DNA from: Rhodococcus maanshanensis NBRC 100610
GTDB lineage: Bacteria > Actinomycetota > Actinomycetes > Mycobacteriales > Mycobacteriaceae
DNA: 64,000 bases
Assembly: GCF_001894865.1 (NCBI RefSeq)
Contig: NZ_BCXA01000028.1
Span: forward strand, 1-64,000
Reading direction: 5' to 3'
This document shows positions 21,253-34,080 of the stretch, piece by piece. The translations under genes were made by a program, and so were the position numbers. The first letter of the stretch is position 1. Each line of letters starts with the position of its first letter. A model generated the notes under the pieces. That model was not told the origin of the DNA. It worked only from the letters and a program-made list of their open reading frames with translations, and did no database searches.

Positions 21253-24198
21253 TCAGACCGCGGCCGCCGCCTTGCGCGGGGCCCGCTTCCGCTTCGTCTC
21301 ACCCGCCGCCTGCGCCTTGGCCTTGCCGTTGACGGCGGGCTGCTGGTCGAGCACCTCCCGCAGGAACCTGCCGGTGTAGCTGGCAGGCACCGCCGCGATC
21401 TGCTCCGGGGTGCCCTCCCCCACGACGGTTCCGCCGCCCGATCCACCCTCGGGCCCCATGTCGACCACCCAGTCCGAGGTCTTGATCACGTCGAGGTTGT
21501 GCTCGATCACGATCACCGTGTTGCCCTTGTCCACCAGCCCGTTGACGACACCGAGGAGCTTGCGGATGTCCTCGAAGTGCAGGCCGGTGGTCGGCTCGTC
21601 CAACACGTACACGGTGCGCCCCGTGGAACGCTTCTGCAGCTCGGCGGCCAGCTTCACCCGCTGCGCCTCGCCGCCGGACAGGGTGGGCGCCGGCTGGCCG
21701 AGGCGCACGTAGCCGAGTCCGACCTCGACGAGCGTCTTGAGGTAGCGGTGGATCGAGGTGATCGCCTCGAAGAAGCCGGCGGCCTCCTCGATGGACATGT
21801 CGAGCACCTCGGCAATGGTCTTGCCCTTGTAGTGCACCTCAAGGGTCTCCCGGTTGTAGCGGGCCCCGTGGCACACCTCGCACGGGACGTACACGTCCGG
21901 CAGGAAGTTCATCTCGATCTTGAGCGTGCCGTCTCCCGAGCACGCCTCACACCGGCCGCCCTTGACGTTGAAGGAGAACCGTCCCGGCTGGTAGCCGCGG
22001 ACCTTCGCCTCGGTCGTCGCGGCGAACAGGGTGCGGATCTTGTCGAACACGCCGGTGTAGGTGGCCGCGTTCGAGCGCGGCGTCCGGCCGATCGGCGACT
22101 GGTCCACCTGGACCAGCTTGTCGAGCTGGTCGAGCCCGTTGATCCTGGTGTGCCTGCCGGGGACCTGGCGCGCGCCGTTGAGCTTGTTCGCCATCACGGT
22201 CGCGAGGATGTCGTTGACCAGTGTCGACTTTCCCGAGCCGGAGACGCCGGTCACCGAGGTGAGGACGCCGAGCGGGAAACTGACGTCGATGTTCTTGAGG
22301 TTGTGCTCCTTGGCCCCGATCACCGTGACCTGACGCTTCTTGTCGACGGGCCTGCGAATGGCGGGCACATCGATAGTCGACCGGCCGGAAAGGTATGCGC
22401 CGGTGAGCGATTCCTCGCAGGTCAGCAGCTCCTCGTACGGTCCGCTGTGCACGACCCTGCCGCCGTGCTCGCCCGCGAGCGGGCCGATGTCGACGACCCA
22501 GTCCGAGGTCCTGATGGTGTCCTCGTCGTGTTCGACGACGATGAGCGTGTTGCCGAGGTCCCGCAACCGGGTCAGCGTGTCGATCAGCCGCCGGTTGTCA
22601 CGCTGATGGAGTCCGATGGACGGCTCGTCGAGCACGTAGAGCACGCCGACCAGGCCGGAACCGATCTGGGTGGCCAGCCGGATCCGCTGGGCCTCCCCGC
22701 CGGAGAGGGTGCCTGCCGCACGTGAGAGCGACAGGTACTCGAGCCCGACGTCGAGCAGGAAGCCGAGCCGCGCCTGCACCTCCTTGAGGACCTGACCGGC
22801 GATGGCCTCCTCGCGGGCGCCGAGTGTGAGGCTGTTCAGGAAATCCGCGCAGTCCGAGATCGACAGCTCGGCGACATCGGCGATCGACTTCTTGCCGTGC
22901 TCCCCCGCCGAGATGGTGACCGAGAGGATCTCCGGGCGGAGCCGGGCACCGTCGCACGCCGGACACGGCACGTCGCGCATGTACCCGTCGTAGCGTTCCT
23001 TCATCTGCTCGGACTCGGTCTGCTCGAGCCGACGGTGCAGGAAGGGCATCACGCCCTCGAACTCGGCGTAGTACGAGCGCGTCCGCCCGTACCGGTTCTT
23101 GTACTTGACGTGCACCTGGTCCGCGCTGCCCTCGAGCACCGCCTTGCGGGCCTTGGCGGGCAGTTCGTTCCACGGGGTCGACATCTCGAAGCCCATGATG
23201 TCGGCGAGCCCGGACAACAGGCGGCCGAAGTACTCGGAGGTCTGCCCCATCGACCACGGCGCGATCGCCCCGTCCTCGAGACTCAGCTCCGGATCCGGCA
23301 CAACCAGGTCCGGGTCGACCTCCTTGCGGATGCCGAGGCCGGTGCACTCCGGGCAGGCGCCGTACGGCGAGTTGAACGAGAACGACCGCGGCTCGAGATC
23401 GTCGATCGAGAGGGCGTGCCCGTTCGGGCAGGCCAGCGACTCGGAGAAGCGGCGTTCCCGGTCCGGCGCGTTCTCGTCCCGGTCGACGAAGTCGAGGACG
23501 ACGATGCCGTCCGCCAGCCGCAGCGCGGTCTCCACCGAGTCCGTGAGCCGCTGCTTCGAGCTCGCCTTGACCGTGAGGCGGTCGATGACCACCTCGATGT
23601 CGTGCTTCTCCTGCTTCTTGAGCTTCGGCGGGTCGGTCAGCTGATGCACCACCCCGTCCACCCGGACGCGGGCGTAGCCCTGGGTGTTGAGCTGGTCGAA
23701 GAGATCGACGAACTCACCCTTACGGGTGCGTACCACCGGCGCGAGCACCTGGAAACGGGTGCCCTCCTCCATGGCGAGCACCTGGTCGACGATCTGCTGG
23801 GGGCTCTGCTTCGCGATCTGCTCGCCACACACCGGGCAGTGCGGGGTGCCTGCGCGGGCGTAGAGCAGACGGAGGTAGTCGTACACCTCGGTGATGGTGC
23901 CGACCGTGGACCGCGGGTTGCGGTTGGTCGACTTCTGGTCGATCGACACCGCGGGCGAGAGGCCCTCGATGAAGTCGACGTCGGGCTTGTCCATCTGGCC
24001 GAGGAACTGGCGGGCGTAGGCCGACAGCGATTCGACGTAGCGGCGTTGGCCCTCCGCGAAGATGGTGTCGAACGCGAGCGACGACTTGCCGGATCCGGAC
24101 AATCCGGTGAAGACGATGAGACTGTCCCGGGGCAGGTCGATGTCGATGCCTCGCAGGTTGTGCTCGCGCGCTCCTCGCACGATCAAGCGGTCCGCCAC
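21253..24198 (-). CDS. uvrA: Excinuclease ABC subunit A
   Basis: The damage-recognition ATPase of nucleotide excision repair; it loads UvrB. The 981-aa product has both ABC cassettes (Walker [13 protein letters not shown] near the N-terminus and [10 protein letters not shown] in the second half; signature LSGGEAQR twice), zinc-binding CPVCG and [14 protein letters not shown] motifs, and LDEPSIGLH / LDEPTTGLH. The start is GTG at 24198 ([15 protein letters not shown], the family N-terminus) with a GAAGGGA site; longer readings upstream cross the promoter. The C-terminal tail is Lys/Arg/Ala-rich. It shares a DNA-damage-type promoter pattern with uvrB and polA. Confidence 0.97.
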   Translation of the reverse strand: MADRLIVRGAREHNLRGIDIDLPRDSLIVFTGLSGSGKSSLAFDTIFAEGQRRYVESLSAYARQFLGQMDKPDVDFIEGLSPAVSIDQKSTNRNPRSTVGTITEVYDYLRLLYARAGTPHCPVCGEQIAKQSPQQIVDQVLAMEEGTRFQVLAPVVRTRKGEFVDLFDQLNTQGYARVRVDGVVHQLTDPPKLKKQEKHDIEVVIDRLTVKASSKQRLTDSVETALRLADGIVVLDFVDRDENAPDRERRFSESLACPNGHALSIDDLEPRSFSFNSPYGACPECTGLGIRKEVDPDLVVPDPELSLEDGAIAPWSMGQTSEYFGRLLSGLADIMGFEMSTPWNELPAKARKAVLEGSADQVHVKYKNRYGRTRSYYAEFEGVMPFLHRRLEQTESEQMKERYDGYMRDVPCPACDGARLRPEILSVTISAGEHGKKSIADVAELSISDCADFLNSLTLGAREEAIAGQVLKEVQARLGFLLDVGLEYLSLSRAAGTLSGGEAQRIRLATQIGSGLVGVLYVLDEPSIGLHQRDNRRLIDTLTRLRDLGNTLIVVEHDEDTIRTSDWVVDIGPLAGEHGGRVVHSGPYEELLTCEESLTGAYLSGRSTIDVPAIRRPVDKKRQVTVIGAKEHNLKNIDVSFPLGVLTSVTGVSGSGKSTLVNDILATVMANKLNGARQVPGRHTRINGLDQLDKLVQVDQSPIGRTPRSNAATYTGVFDKIRTLFAATTEAKVRGYQPGRFSFNVKGGRCEACSGDGTLKIEMNFLPDVYVPCEVCHGARYNRETLEVHYKGKTIAEVLDMSIEEAAGFFEAITSIHRYLKTLVEVGLGYVRLGQPAPTLSGGEAQRVKLAAELQKRSTGRTVYVLDEPTTGLHFEDIRKLLGVVNGLVDKGNTVIVIEHNLDVIKTSDWVVDMGPEGGSGGGTVVGEGTPEQIAAVPASYTGRFLREVLDQQPAVNGKAKAQAAGETKRKRAPRKAAAAV

Positions 24199-24248
24199 TC
24201 GATGTCCCTTCTCGTCGACGCAGAGGAGGTAGTCCTCACGCGCTGCAC

Positions 24249-24271
24249 ATGGTAGGCCGGGGTACCGACAT
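24249..24271 (-). promoter_or_regulatory. uvrA promoter, PafBC/RecA-independent damage type
   Basis: Read on the minus strand: ATGTCGGTA, eight bases, then TACCAT. The mycobacterial RecA-NDp/PafBC promoter is TTGTCRGTG-N8-TANNNT; seven of the nine box positions match with exact spacing. The predicted transcript starts near 24242, about 45 nt before the GTG. Confidence 0.7.
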
Positions 24272-24368
24272 CGTCGGCTGAGCCGCGATCGGACGACCCC
24301 GAGCCCACCCGCGGCCGATCGCGCGCCCGAACCCTCGCCCGCACCCATTCGACGGTAGCGTCCCCACC

Positions 24369-25058
24369 ATGGACGGGCAGCAGATGACAATCGACGACAA
24401 CTACACCGGCGAGCTCACGGTGGATTCCGACCCGCAGCGGCGGTCCTTCGCCGGCGCCAGCATCACCAAGATCTCCGTCGGCCCCATGGACAACAACTCC
24501 TATCTCGTGGTCTGTTCCGAGACCGGCGAATCCCTGCTCATCGACGCCGCGAACGACGCGGACCGGCTCGTGAGCCTGGTCTCGACCGCAGCGCCGACGC
24601 TCACCTCGATCGTCACCACCCACCAGCATCCGGACCACTGGCTCGCGCTCGCCGAGGTGGTCGGCAAGACCGGCGTCCCCACCATCGCGCACGCCCTCGA
24701 CGCGGGCCCGCTCCCGGTCGCGCCCGACCGCACCGTCACCGACGGCGACCTGGTGGAGGTGGGCCGACTCTCACTCGAGGTCATCCATCTCGCGGGTCAC
24801 ACGCCGGGCTCGATCGCGCTGGCACTGACCGATCCGGCGACCGGCCAGGTCCACCTGTTCACCGGGGACTCGCTGTTCCCCGGCGGAGTCGGCAAGACCG
24901 CCGATGCTGAGAAGTTCGCCTCGCTGTACCGGGACGTGACGACCAAGCTCTTCGAGCGGTTCCCCGACGACACCGTCGTGTACCCGGGTCACGGCAAGGA
25001 CACCACGATCGGCACCGAGCGGCCGTTCCTCGCGGAGTGGCAGGAACGCGGTTGGTGA
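24369..25058 (+). CDS. MBL-fold metallo-hydrolase
   Basis: A 229-aa metallo-beta-lactamase-fold hydrolase with the zinc motif THQHPDHW (near residue 80), [11 protein letters not shown] (second His), [14 protein letters not shown] (bridging Asp) and [10 protein letters not shown] (last His). This glyoxalase II-like arrangement suggests thioester hydrolysis, but the substrate is not known. A start at either of two nearby ATGs (24369 or 24384) is possible. Divergent from uvrA, as is the corresponding gene in mycobacteria. Confidence 0.9.
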   Translation: MDGQQMTIDDNYTGELTVDSDPQRRSFAGASITKISVGPMDNNSYLVVCSETGESLLIDAANDADRLVSLVSTAAPTLTSIVTTHQHPDHWLALAEVVGKTGVPTIAHALDAGPLPVAPDRTVTDGDLVEVGRLSLEVIHLAGHTPGSIALALTDPATGQVHLFTGDSLFPGGVGKTADAEKFASLYRDVTTKLFERFPDDTVVYPGHGKDTTIGTERPFLAEWQERGW

Positions 25059-25111
25059 CGCCCGGCCCCTGACTAGGGTGGAGTACACCCGATCACGAGG
25101 GAGGCCACGCC

Positions 25112-25960
25112 ATGTTGGTCCGTCGAATCGCCCGTCCCCTGCTCGCAGCGGTGTTCATCACCGGCGGCATCGATGCGCTCCGACACCCCGCGGGGAAGGC
25201 AGAGCGGGCGGAGCCGTTCATCAAACGGGCGCGGGGCGCTCTCCCCGCGTTGGTGCCCACTGACCCCGAGAACCTGGTGCGCCTGAACGGGGCGCTGCAG
25301 GTCGGCGCGGGCGCGCTGCTCGCCACGGGCACCGTGCCGCGCGTCGCATCGCTGACCCTGGCCGGCAGCCTGCTGCCGACCACGCTCGCAGGCCATGCCT
25401 TCTGGTCGGAGCCGGACCCGGCGCAACGAGCCGCGCAACGGACCCAGTTCTTCAAGAACATCAGCCTGCTCGGCGGCCTGCTCATCGCGGGCGTCGACAC
25501 CGAGGGCAAGCCGTCCCTCGGCTGGCGGGGCCGCCGCGCTGCCCGTCAGGCCTCCGAGGCGGTGCTGGCGGCGCTGCCCTCAGCCAAGGACGGTGAGGTC
25601 CACGCGGCGGTAGGCGAGCGACTCCACTCCGCATCCGAACGGGTCCGCGGGCTCGCGTCGGAGGCCGCCGAACGCGGGGCTGCGCTCGCCGAGATGGCAC
25701 AGGAACGCGCCCCCGAGCTCCTCTCGCTCGCGCGCCAGCACGGCGCCGAGTGGACCGAGGCCGCCGCCGAACGCGGGGCCGCGCTCGCCGAGACGGCACA
25801 GGAACGCGCCCCCGAGCTCCTCTCGGTCGCGCGCGAACACGGCGCCGAGTGGACCGAAACGGCTGCCGAGCGCGGCGCCCAACTCGGACACACCGTCGGG
25901 GTGGGCACCGAACGCGCGGTGCGGCGGGCCCGACGGGCCGTCGCGGACCTGGGCTCGTGA
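25112..25960 (+). CDS. DoxX-family membrane protein with C-terminal helical repeats
   Basis: A 282-aa protein. Residues 1-130 form a DoxX domain (RPLLAAVFITGGIDALRHP, then three further hydrophobic helices). The C-terminal half is soluble, charged and helical, with two near-identical 33-residue repeats starting at residues 185 and 218 and a partial third at 251 (core AAERGAALAE, AQERAPELLS, HGAEWTE). The pattern resembles an amphipathic or apolipoprotein-like helix. DoxX proteins associate with membrane redox and detoxification complexes in mycobacteria. The stop overlaps the next gene (GTGA). Confidence 0.85.
   Translation: MLVRRIARPLLAAVFITGGIDALRHPAGKAERAEPFIKRARGALPALVPTDPENLVRLNGALQVGAGALLATGTVPRVASLTLAGSLLPTTLAGHAFWSEPDPAQRAAQRTQFFKNISLLGGLLIAGVDTEGKPSLGWRGRRAARQASEAVLAALPSAKDGEVHAAVGERLHSASERVRGLASEAAERGAALAEMAQERAPELLSLARQHGAEWTEAAAERGAALAETAQERAPELLSVAREHGAEWTETAAERGAQLGHTVGVGTERAVRRARRAVADLGS
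25664..25885 (+). repeat. 99-bp tandem repeat, two copies plus 24 bp
   Basis: Copies at 25664-25762 and 25763-25861 differ at few positions and keep the reading frame of the DoxX-family protein; a partial third copy ends near 25885. Recent in-frame duplication is likely, and copy number may vary between strains. Confidence 0.85.
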
Positions 25961-26370
25961 TCGCTGCCCCCGAATCCCGGATCATCCGAGAGATCGAGGA
26001 TCACCACGCGGTGCTCGAACGGTGGCTGGGGACCGTCGCGGACCCGGCGCTGCTGACCGAGTTCATCGGCGCCCACACCGCGGACTTCTCCCTCGTCACG
26101 ACCGACGGGCACATCGTGTCCGGCGACGAGCTCGCGGATTCGCTGCGCGGCGCCGGTAACGCGGCCCCCGGGCTCAGGGTCGTGATCACTGCGGTCGAGG
26201 TGCAGCTCGTCACCGCCGAGGTGGCGATCGCCCGGTTCCACGAGACGCATCACACCGAGACCGGGGGCGGGTCCGGCGTGCGGATCGTCACCGCAGTCCT
26301 GGTCCCCGCGCCGGGCGCCCGCAACGGACTGCGCTGGCGTTCGGTACACGAGACGCTCCGCACCGACTGA
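25957..26370 (+). CDS. NTF2-like (SnoaL/DUF4440) protein
   Basis: A 137-aa protein with the cone-shaped NTF2-like pattern: an N-terminal helix (REIEDHHAVLERWL), then ADFSLVTTDGHIVSGDELADSLRG and a C-terminal sheet ending RWRSVHETL. Members include enzymes and ligand-binding proteins; nothing here fixes a substrate. GTG at 25957 overlaps the DoxX stop by four bases, so the two are probably cotranslated. Confidence 0.78.
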   Translation: MIAAPESRIIREIEDHHAVLERWLGTVADPALLTEFIGAHTADFSLVTTDGHIVSGDELADSLRGAGNAAPGLRVVITAVEVQLVTAEVAIARFHETHHTETGGGSGVRIVTAVLVPAPGARNGLRWRSVHETLRTD

Positions 26371-26481
26371 CGACGCGACCGCGGTGAGGACAACTCGCTG
26401 ACCTGGTCCTTCTGCGTCCGAGCCACCCGACCACTAGACTCGCTTGGCACTTTTCCCTCCCCTACCGCCCGAGGAGACCAC

Positions 26482-28782
26482 TTGCCGGACGAGGCGCTGC
26501 AGCACGACGAACGTGAGCGCGAGCAGCAGTACGTGTCGATGCTGTACGACCGTCTGGATTCGATGCGTGACTACGCCGCGACCCGCCTGCGCAAGGTGCT
26601 CCTCGAGAAGGGCGGCACCCCCCAGGCCCGCAGCGAGCGCGAGTCGTTCAGCCTGATGTACACCGAGGACATCGCCAAGTACGACGCGGCCGAGAACGGC
26701 CTCTGCTTCGGGCGGATCGACCTCGACGGGCAGGACCAGGACACCGAACGCCCCGACGGCGACGCGCGACGCTACATCGGCCGGGTCGGCATCCTCGACG
26801 AGGCAAACGACTACGAGACCCTGCTGCTGGACTGGCGGGCGCCGCTGGCCCGGCCGTTCTACCTGGCGACCCCGGCCGCGCCCGAGGGCGTCACCCGGCG
26901 CAGGCACATCAGGACCCGCAGCAGAAAGGTCACCGGGCTCGGCGACGAGTACCTGGACCTCGCGACCGCGGAGCGCTCGGGGGCCCTCGACGGCGCAGGC
27001 GGCGTGGCGGGCGAGAGCGCCCTGCTCACCGCGCTCAACGCGGCCAGGACCGGCCACATGAACGACATCGTCGAGACCATCCAGTCGGAGCAGGACGCGA
27101 TCATCCGGTCCGAGCACAAGTCGGTGATGGTCGTTCAGGGCGGACCGGGAACCGGCAAGACCGCGGTGGCACTGCACCGCGCGGCGTACCTGCTCTACAC
27201 CTACCGGCAGCAGCTGGCGAAGAGCGGCGTGCTGATCGTGGGACCCAACGACACCTTCCTGGACTACATCGGCCAGGTGCTGCCCTCGCTCGGCGAGACC
27301 GGTGTGCTGCTCTCCACCATCGGCGATCTCTATCCGGGAGTGCGTGCCACGCATCAGGATTCGCTCGAGTGCGGCGAGGTCAAGGGTTCGCTCGCGATGG
27401 TCGAGGTGCTCAAGCAGGCGGTCCGGGACCGGCAGGAGACCCCGCAGGAGCCGATCCGGCTGAGGTTCGACTCTTACCCGATCACCCTCGATCGCAAGGT
27501 CGTCACCCGCGCGCGCGGGCGGGCCCGCTCGTCGCGGCGCCCGCACAACCTGGCCCGGCCGATCTTCGTCTCGGCCGTGATCGAGGCCCTCGCGGATCAG
27601 CACGCGGCCCGGATCGGGTCGAACGTGCTCGGCGGGGCGAACCTGCTCAGCCGCGACGACATCGCCGACATCCGCGACGAGATGCGCGGCGACCCCGAGG
27701 TGATGGCCGCGATCGACGGGCTGTGGCCGCAGCTGACGCCCCAGCGGGTGCTCGCCGACCTGCTCGGTTCGCGGAAACGGCTGGCCACGGCGGCACGCGA
27801 ACTCACTGCCGAGCAGCGCGAATTGCTGCACCGCATCGGTGTCGCGGGGTTCAGTGCCGCCGACGCTCCCCTGCTCGACGAGCTCGCCGAACTGCTCGGT
27901 GTGGACGACGCGGCGGAGCGCGAGCGCGCGGACCGCGAATGGCGGGCACAGATCGCCGACGCCCAGGGCGCGCTGGACATTCTCACCGGCTCGGCCCCGC
28001 AGGACCTCGAGGACGAGCTGGATCCCGAGATCCTGATGGCGTACGACCTGATCGACGCCGGGCAGCTCGCGCAGCGTCAGGACCTGCGGCAGTCCCAGAC
28101 CGCGGCGGAGCGCGCGGCGGCCGATCGCACCTGGACCTACGGTCACGTCATCGTGGACGAGGCTCAGGAACTCTCGGAGATGGCCTGGCGAATGCTGATG
28201 CGGCGCATCCCGAATCGCTGGATGACCCTGGTCGGCGACACCGCCCAGACGGGCGATCCGGCCGGCAGCTCGTCCTGGCAGACGGTGCTCGAGCCGTACG
28301 TCGCCCGGCGCTGGAAGCTTACCGAGCTGACGGTGAACTACCGCACGCCGTCCGAGATCATGGAGGTCGCGCAGGACGTGCTCGCCCGGATCGACCCCGG
28401 CCAGACGGTGCCGCGTTCGGTGCGTGACTCGGGGACGCGACCGTGGGCACGGCGGGTTCCGGAGGGCGAGGTCGCCGAACAGGTCCGTCGGCTGGTCGCC
28501 GCGGAGACCGGGCCCGGCCTAGTCGCGGTCCTGACCAGCGAGTCCGGCGTCGACGAGTACCTCGACCTGGTCTCGGATTCGGTGAGCGTGCTCTCGGTCC
28601 GCCAGGCGAAGGGGCTCGAGTTCGACTCGGTCCTCATCGTCGAGCCCGGCCGGATCGTGGACGAGTCACCGCGCGGCATGAACGACCTCTACGTCGCGCT
28701 CACCCGCGCCACGCAGCGACTTGGCGTCGTGCATGCGCACCCACTTCCGGACGGACTGTCGAAACTGTCTGTACTCGAATAG
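26482..28782 (+). CDS. HelD/HelR-type RNA polymerase-recycling ATPase
   Basis: A 766-aa superfamily-1 helicase-like protein. An N-terminal coiled-coil arm (REQQYVSMLYDRLDSMRDYAATRL) precedes the conserved ERESFSLMYTEDIAKYDA and GRIDL regions. Walker A GGPGTGKTAVALHRAAYLLY lies near residue 223, Walker B HVIVDEAQELS near 556, and the SF1 motifs LTVNYRTPSEI and QAKGLEFDSVLIVEP toward the end. HelD proteins pry stalled RNA polymerase off DNA; the actinobacterial HelR type confers rifampicin tolerance. The start is TTG at 26482 behind GAGGAG. A TAGACT -10 lies at 26435-26440. No rifamycin-associated element was seen upstream, so induction by rifamycins is not supported here. Confidence 0.85.
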   Translation: MPDEALQHDEREREQQYVSMLYDRLDSMRDYAATRLRKVLLEKGGTPQARSERESFSLMYTEDIAKYDAAENGLCFGRIDLDGQDQDTERPDGDARRYIGRVGILDEANDYETLLLDWRAPLARPFYLATPAAPEGVTRRRHIRTRSRKVTGLGDEYLDLATAERSGALDGAGGVAGESALLTALNAARTGHMNDIVETIQSEQDAIIRSEHKSVMVVQGGPGTGKTAVALHRAAYLLYTYRQQLAKSGVLIVGPNDTFLDYIGQVLPSLGETGVLLSTIGDLYPGVRATHQDSLECGEVKGSLAMVEVLKQAVRDRQETPQEPIRLRFDSYPITLDRKVVTRARGRARSSRRPHNLARPIFVSAVIEALADQHAARIGSNVLGGANLLSRDDIADIRDEMRGDPEVMAAIDGLWPQLTPQRVLADLLGSRKRLATAARELTAEQRELLHRIGVAGFSAADAPLLDELAELLGVDDAAERERADREWRAQIADAQGALDILTGSAPQDLEDELDPEILMAYDLIDAGQLAQRQDLRQSQTAAERAAADRTWTYGHVIVDEAQELSEMAWRMLMRRIPNRWMTLVGDTAQTGDPAGSSSWQTVLEPYVARRWKLTELTVNYRTPSEIMEVAQDVLARIDPGQTVPRSVRDSGTRPWARRVPEGEVAEQVRRLVAAETGPGLVAVLTSESGVDEYLDLVSDSVSVLSVRQAKGLEFDSVLIVEPGRIVDESPRGMNDLYVALTRATQRLGVVHAHPLPDGLSKLSVLE

Positions 28783-28804
28783 CTTTCACGGGCGCAATGA
28801 CAAA

Positions 28805-28835
28805 CCGCCCCCGTCGGCGCGGCCGGCGGGGGCGG
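28805..28835. terminator. Bidirectional terminator
   Basis: CCGCCCCCG (28805-28813) pairs with CGGGGGCGG (28827-28835), with further inner pairing CGGC/GCCG. It lies between the convergent helicase-like and universal stress protein genes. Confidence 0.8.
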
Positions 28836-28851
28836 GAGATGTCGGACGCGG

Positions 28852-29304
28852 CTAGCGGACCGTGTGCACGATCAGGACGTCGGAGGTGGACTTGCGCGCC
28901 GCGTCCGAAGGTACCGATCCGAGCAGACGCCCGGTCAGCGTGTTCAGTCCGCGGTTGCCGATCACCAGCAGGTCGGCCTCGACCTCGTCGATGAGCGCGA
29001 GCAGCGAGTCAACGGGGGCGCCGACGACCGCGCGCTCGACTATATCGGTCGCACCCGCCGCGTGCGCCCGCTCGCGGGCGGTCCGAAGGATCTCGAAGGT
29101 CGGCGCGGAACCGGTGATCTGGTACGCGTCCTCACGGAGGGTGTCCTGCGCGGCCTCGATGTCCTTCGGGTCCGCCGGGTAGTAGGCGCAGGCGATGACC
29201 AGCTTCGCGCCGGCATCCGACGCCAGCGACGCGGCCTTGTCCACTGCCTTCAGGGACGAATCCGAGCCATCGGTTCCGACGACGATGGTGCGGTAGGCGC
29301 TCAT
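28852..29304 (-). CDS. Universal stress protein, Rv1636-like
   Basis: A 150-aa single-domain USP: IVVGTDGSDSSLKAVD at the start, VGAPVDSLLALIDEVEADLLVIGNRGL and the phosphate-binding GRLLGSVPSDAARKS near the end. The sequence closely resembles mycobacterial Rv1636 as remembered; that family binds cAMP (and ATP) with high affinity and may buffer cAMP. ATG at 29304 follows GGAGG; a longer in-frame reading is not conserved. The location between uvrA and uvrB matches mycobacteria. Confidence 0.93.
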   Translation of the reverse strand: MSAYRTIVVGTDGSDSSLKAVDKAASLASDAGAKLVIACAYYPADPKDIEAAQDTLREDAYQITGSAPTFEILRTARERAHAAGATDIVERAVVGAPVDSLLALIDEVEADLLVIGNRGLNTLTGRLLGSVPSDAARKSTSDVLIVHTVR

Positions 29305-29453
29305 TGAATCCTCCAAGGTGCTCAGGTCTGACCGAAGCGCCGCAGAGAACACGGACAGCCCGGCCGCTGGGAAAGACCCTAGCCGGATCACGATCGGGTT
29401 AGGGGGAATTGCGGCACAACGCACATCGGCGCCTCCTCGCTACATTAGATCTC

Positions 29454-32257
<2,804 letters not shown>

Positions 32258-32261
<4 letters not shown>

Positions 32262-33127
32262 CCAGCAACCACGTCACGTCCCATGCCGACGGCAGGGCGG
32301 CCGGCTACCGGGCGACGCACACCCTGCCGCTGCGCACCGAGCTCAAGCGCCAGTTCAGGCGCAGGCGAACCCATCTGGCGCTCGGATTCCTGGCCTTGCT
32401 GCCGGTGATCCTCGCGGTCGCGTTCGCGATCGGCGGGTCGGACTCCGGGTCCGGCGCGGTCGACCTGATCGAACTCGGCACGAGGGGCGGGGTGAACTTC
32501 ACCGTGTTCTGCCTGTTCATGTCGGTCGGTTTCCTGCTGATCGTGGTGGTGGCGCTGTTCTTCGGCGATTCCGTCGCGAGCGAGGCGTCCTGGTCCTCGC
32601 TGCGGTACCTGCTGGCCATCCCGGTGCCCCGCAGCCGGCTGCTGCAACAGAAGGCCATCGTGTCCGCGGCGCTGTCCGCGCTGGCGATCCTGATCCTCTT
32701 CGGGGTGGCGCTCACGCTCGGCACCGCCCTGTACGGGACGGGGCCGCTGGTGACCCCGTTCGGCGATTCCCTCGGGTACGGCGAGGCGGTGGGACGGCTG
32801 CTGGCCGCGCTCGCGTTCATCGCGGTGAACCTCACCTGGGTGGCGGGCCTGGCCCTGCTGCTCTCCGTGCTCACCGACGCCCCGCTCGGCGCGGTCGGCG
32901 GCACGGTGATGGTGTCCATCCTCGTGCAGATCCTGGACCAGATCACCGCGCTCGGGCACTGGCGGGACTACCTGCCTGGGCACTTCTCCTTCGCCTGGAC
33001 CCGGCTCCTGGCACCGACGGTGGACTGGCACGACATCGTGGTCGGGTCGTTCTCGGCGCTGGCGTACGCGGCGGTGTTCGGCCTGCTGGCCTGGCAGCGG
33101 TTCGCGGTCAAGGACATCACCAGCTGA
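32258..33127 (+). CDS. ABC-2 type transporter permease
   Basis: A 289-aa ABC-2 permease with six hydrophobic helices (starting FLALLPVILAVAFAIGG; later LLIVVVALFFGDSVASEASW and GTVMVSILVQILDQITAL). The SWSSLRYLLAIPVPRSRLL segment is typical of bacitracin/Nos-type exporters. It overlaps the fused hydrolase-ATPase gene by four bases and must be its membrane partner. Two copies per transporter would be needed. Confidence 0.9.
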
Positions 33128-33137
33128 CCGCGCCCGG

Positions 33138-33160
33138 CCGCGGTCAGCGCGAGACCGCGG
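33138..33160. terminator. Hairpin between convergent genes
   Basis: CCGCGGTC (33138-33145) pairs with GACCGCGG (33153-33160) around a 7-nt loop. It overlaps the 3' end of the SCO6745-type gene on the other strand. A moderate terminator candidate. Confidence 0.55.
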
Positions 33161-34010
33161 ACCCGTACACCCCGTCCGGGAACACGTCCTGTTCCACCAG
33201 TACCGCGCGCAGGTCGGTGCCGAGTTCGAGCAGGCGCGCCACGCCGTCCTCGCCGAGCGCCGCCCACGGAGCCACCGCCATCTCGTCGGTGAGTTCCTCG
33301 ACGCATTCGCGCAATTCCCAGCCGGCGCCGGTGAGCTCACCACCGTCGCCGAGCAGACCACGATCGGTGAGCGAGTCGACCGCCGCGCGCCACTGCTCGT
33401 CGGACCAGCCGCGGCGGGACCTGGCGAACTGCTCCTGGAACCCGTTGCCGGTGGCCGTGTGCGTGACCAGCGCCTCGATCCCGGAGAGTCCCGCGGTCTG
33501 CAGGGCGGCGATGTGGCCGTCGCCTCGGTACTCACGGAGCAAAGTGAGCGCGTGCCACAGCACCAGGTGCGGCTCGGACGGCCACTCGATCTCGGCGTGC
33601 CCGGCGTACAGGGGCCGACCGGCCGCATCGGGGATCGAGCGCGCCGCGGCGGCGGCCAGGGCCGCGGCCTCCTCGAACTCCGGTGAGCCGATCGACTCCG
33701 CGCCGAAGATCCGACGCATCGCCGCGTCCACCCCGCGGTACCTGGCCGCCACGACGTCCGCCGGGCGTGCCTGCGTCCAGGCGATCGGGATCACCGGTGC
33801 GATCGCCTCGGGGTTGAAGTTGTAGAAGGTCGCGGCGACGACCCCGACCCCGACCGCGCCCATCGCCGCGGACCGCCCCGCGAAGTAGCACATCCGGCCG
33901 GCGCTCAGGCCCGCCGCCACGAGGCTCTCGTTCACCTCCGGCGCGAAGTACGACATGCCGTGGATCAGATCAAGGGTCCGGGCTGTCTGCCCCGCGGTCC
34001 GTGCGTCCAT
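33144..34010 (-). CDS. SCO6745-family protein
   Basis: A 288-aa protein matching the actinobacterial SCO6745 family as I remember it: opening LDLIHGMSYFAPEVNE, then AGRMCYFAGRSAAMGAVG and VVAATFYNFNP, plus the C-terminal region TGNGFQEQFARSRRGWSDEQWR with a winged-helix-like LTDRGLLGDGGELTGAG. No catalytic motif is evident; the C-terminal half looks like a MarR-like DNA-binding fold. It lies downstream of uvrB on the same strand after 70 bases. Function unknown. Confidence 0.72.
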   Translation of the reverse strand: MDARTAGQTARTLDLIHGMSYFAPEVNESLVAAGLSAGRMCYFAGRSAAMGAVGVGVVAATFYNFNPEAIAPVIPIAWTQARPADVVAARYRGVDAAMRRIFGAESIGSPEFEEAAALAAAAARSIPDAAGRPLYAGHAEIEWPSEPHLVLWHALTLLREYRGDGHIAALQTAGLSGIEALVTHTATGNGFQEQFARSRRGWSDEQWRAAVDSLTDRGLLGDGGELTGAGWELRECVEELTDEMAVAPWAALGEDGVARLLELGTDLRAVLVEQDVFPDGVYGSAVSR

Positions 34011-34080
34011 GTGCTCGACCGTAGCGGGCGCGACCGGAGCGTCCCCCGTCCGGTCGGTGCGTGACCCGGGCCCGGCCTGC

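Noticed and set aside
22897-24255. Long plus-strand frame opposite uvrA
   Set aside because: Antisense shadow of the conserved uvrA sequence; composition is not protein-like.
26371-26481. Rifamycin-associated element upstream of the HelR-type gene
   Set aside because: No 19-bp RAE-like palindrome is present in the spacer.
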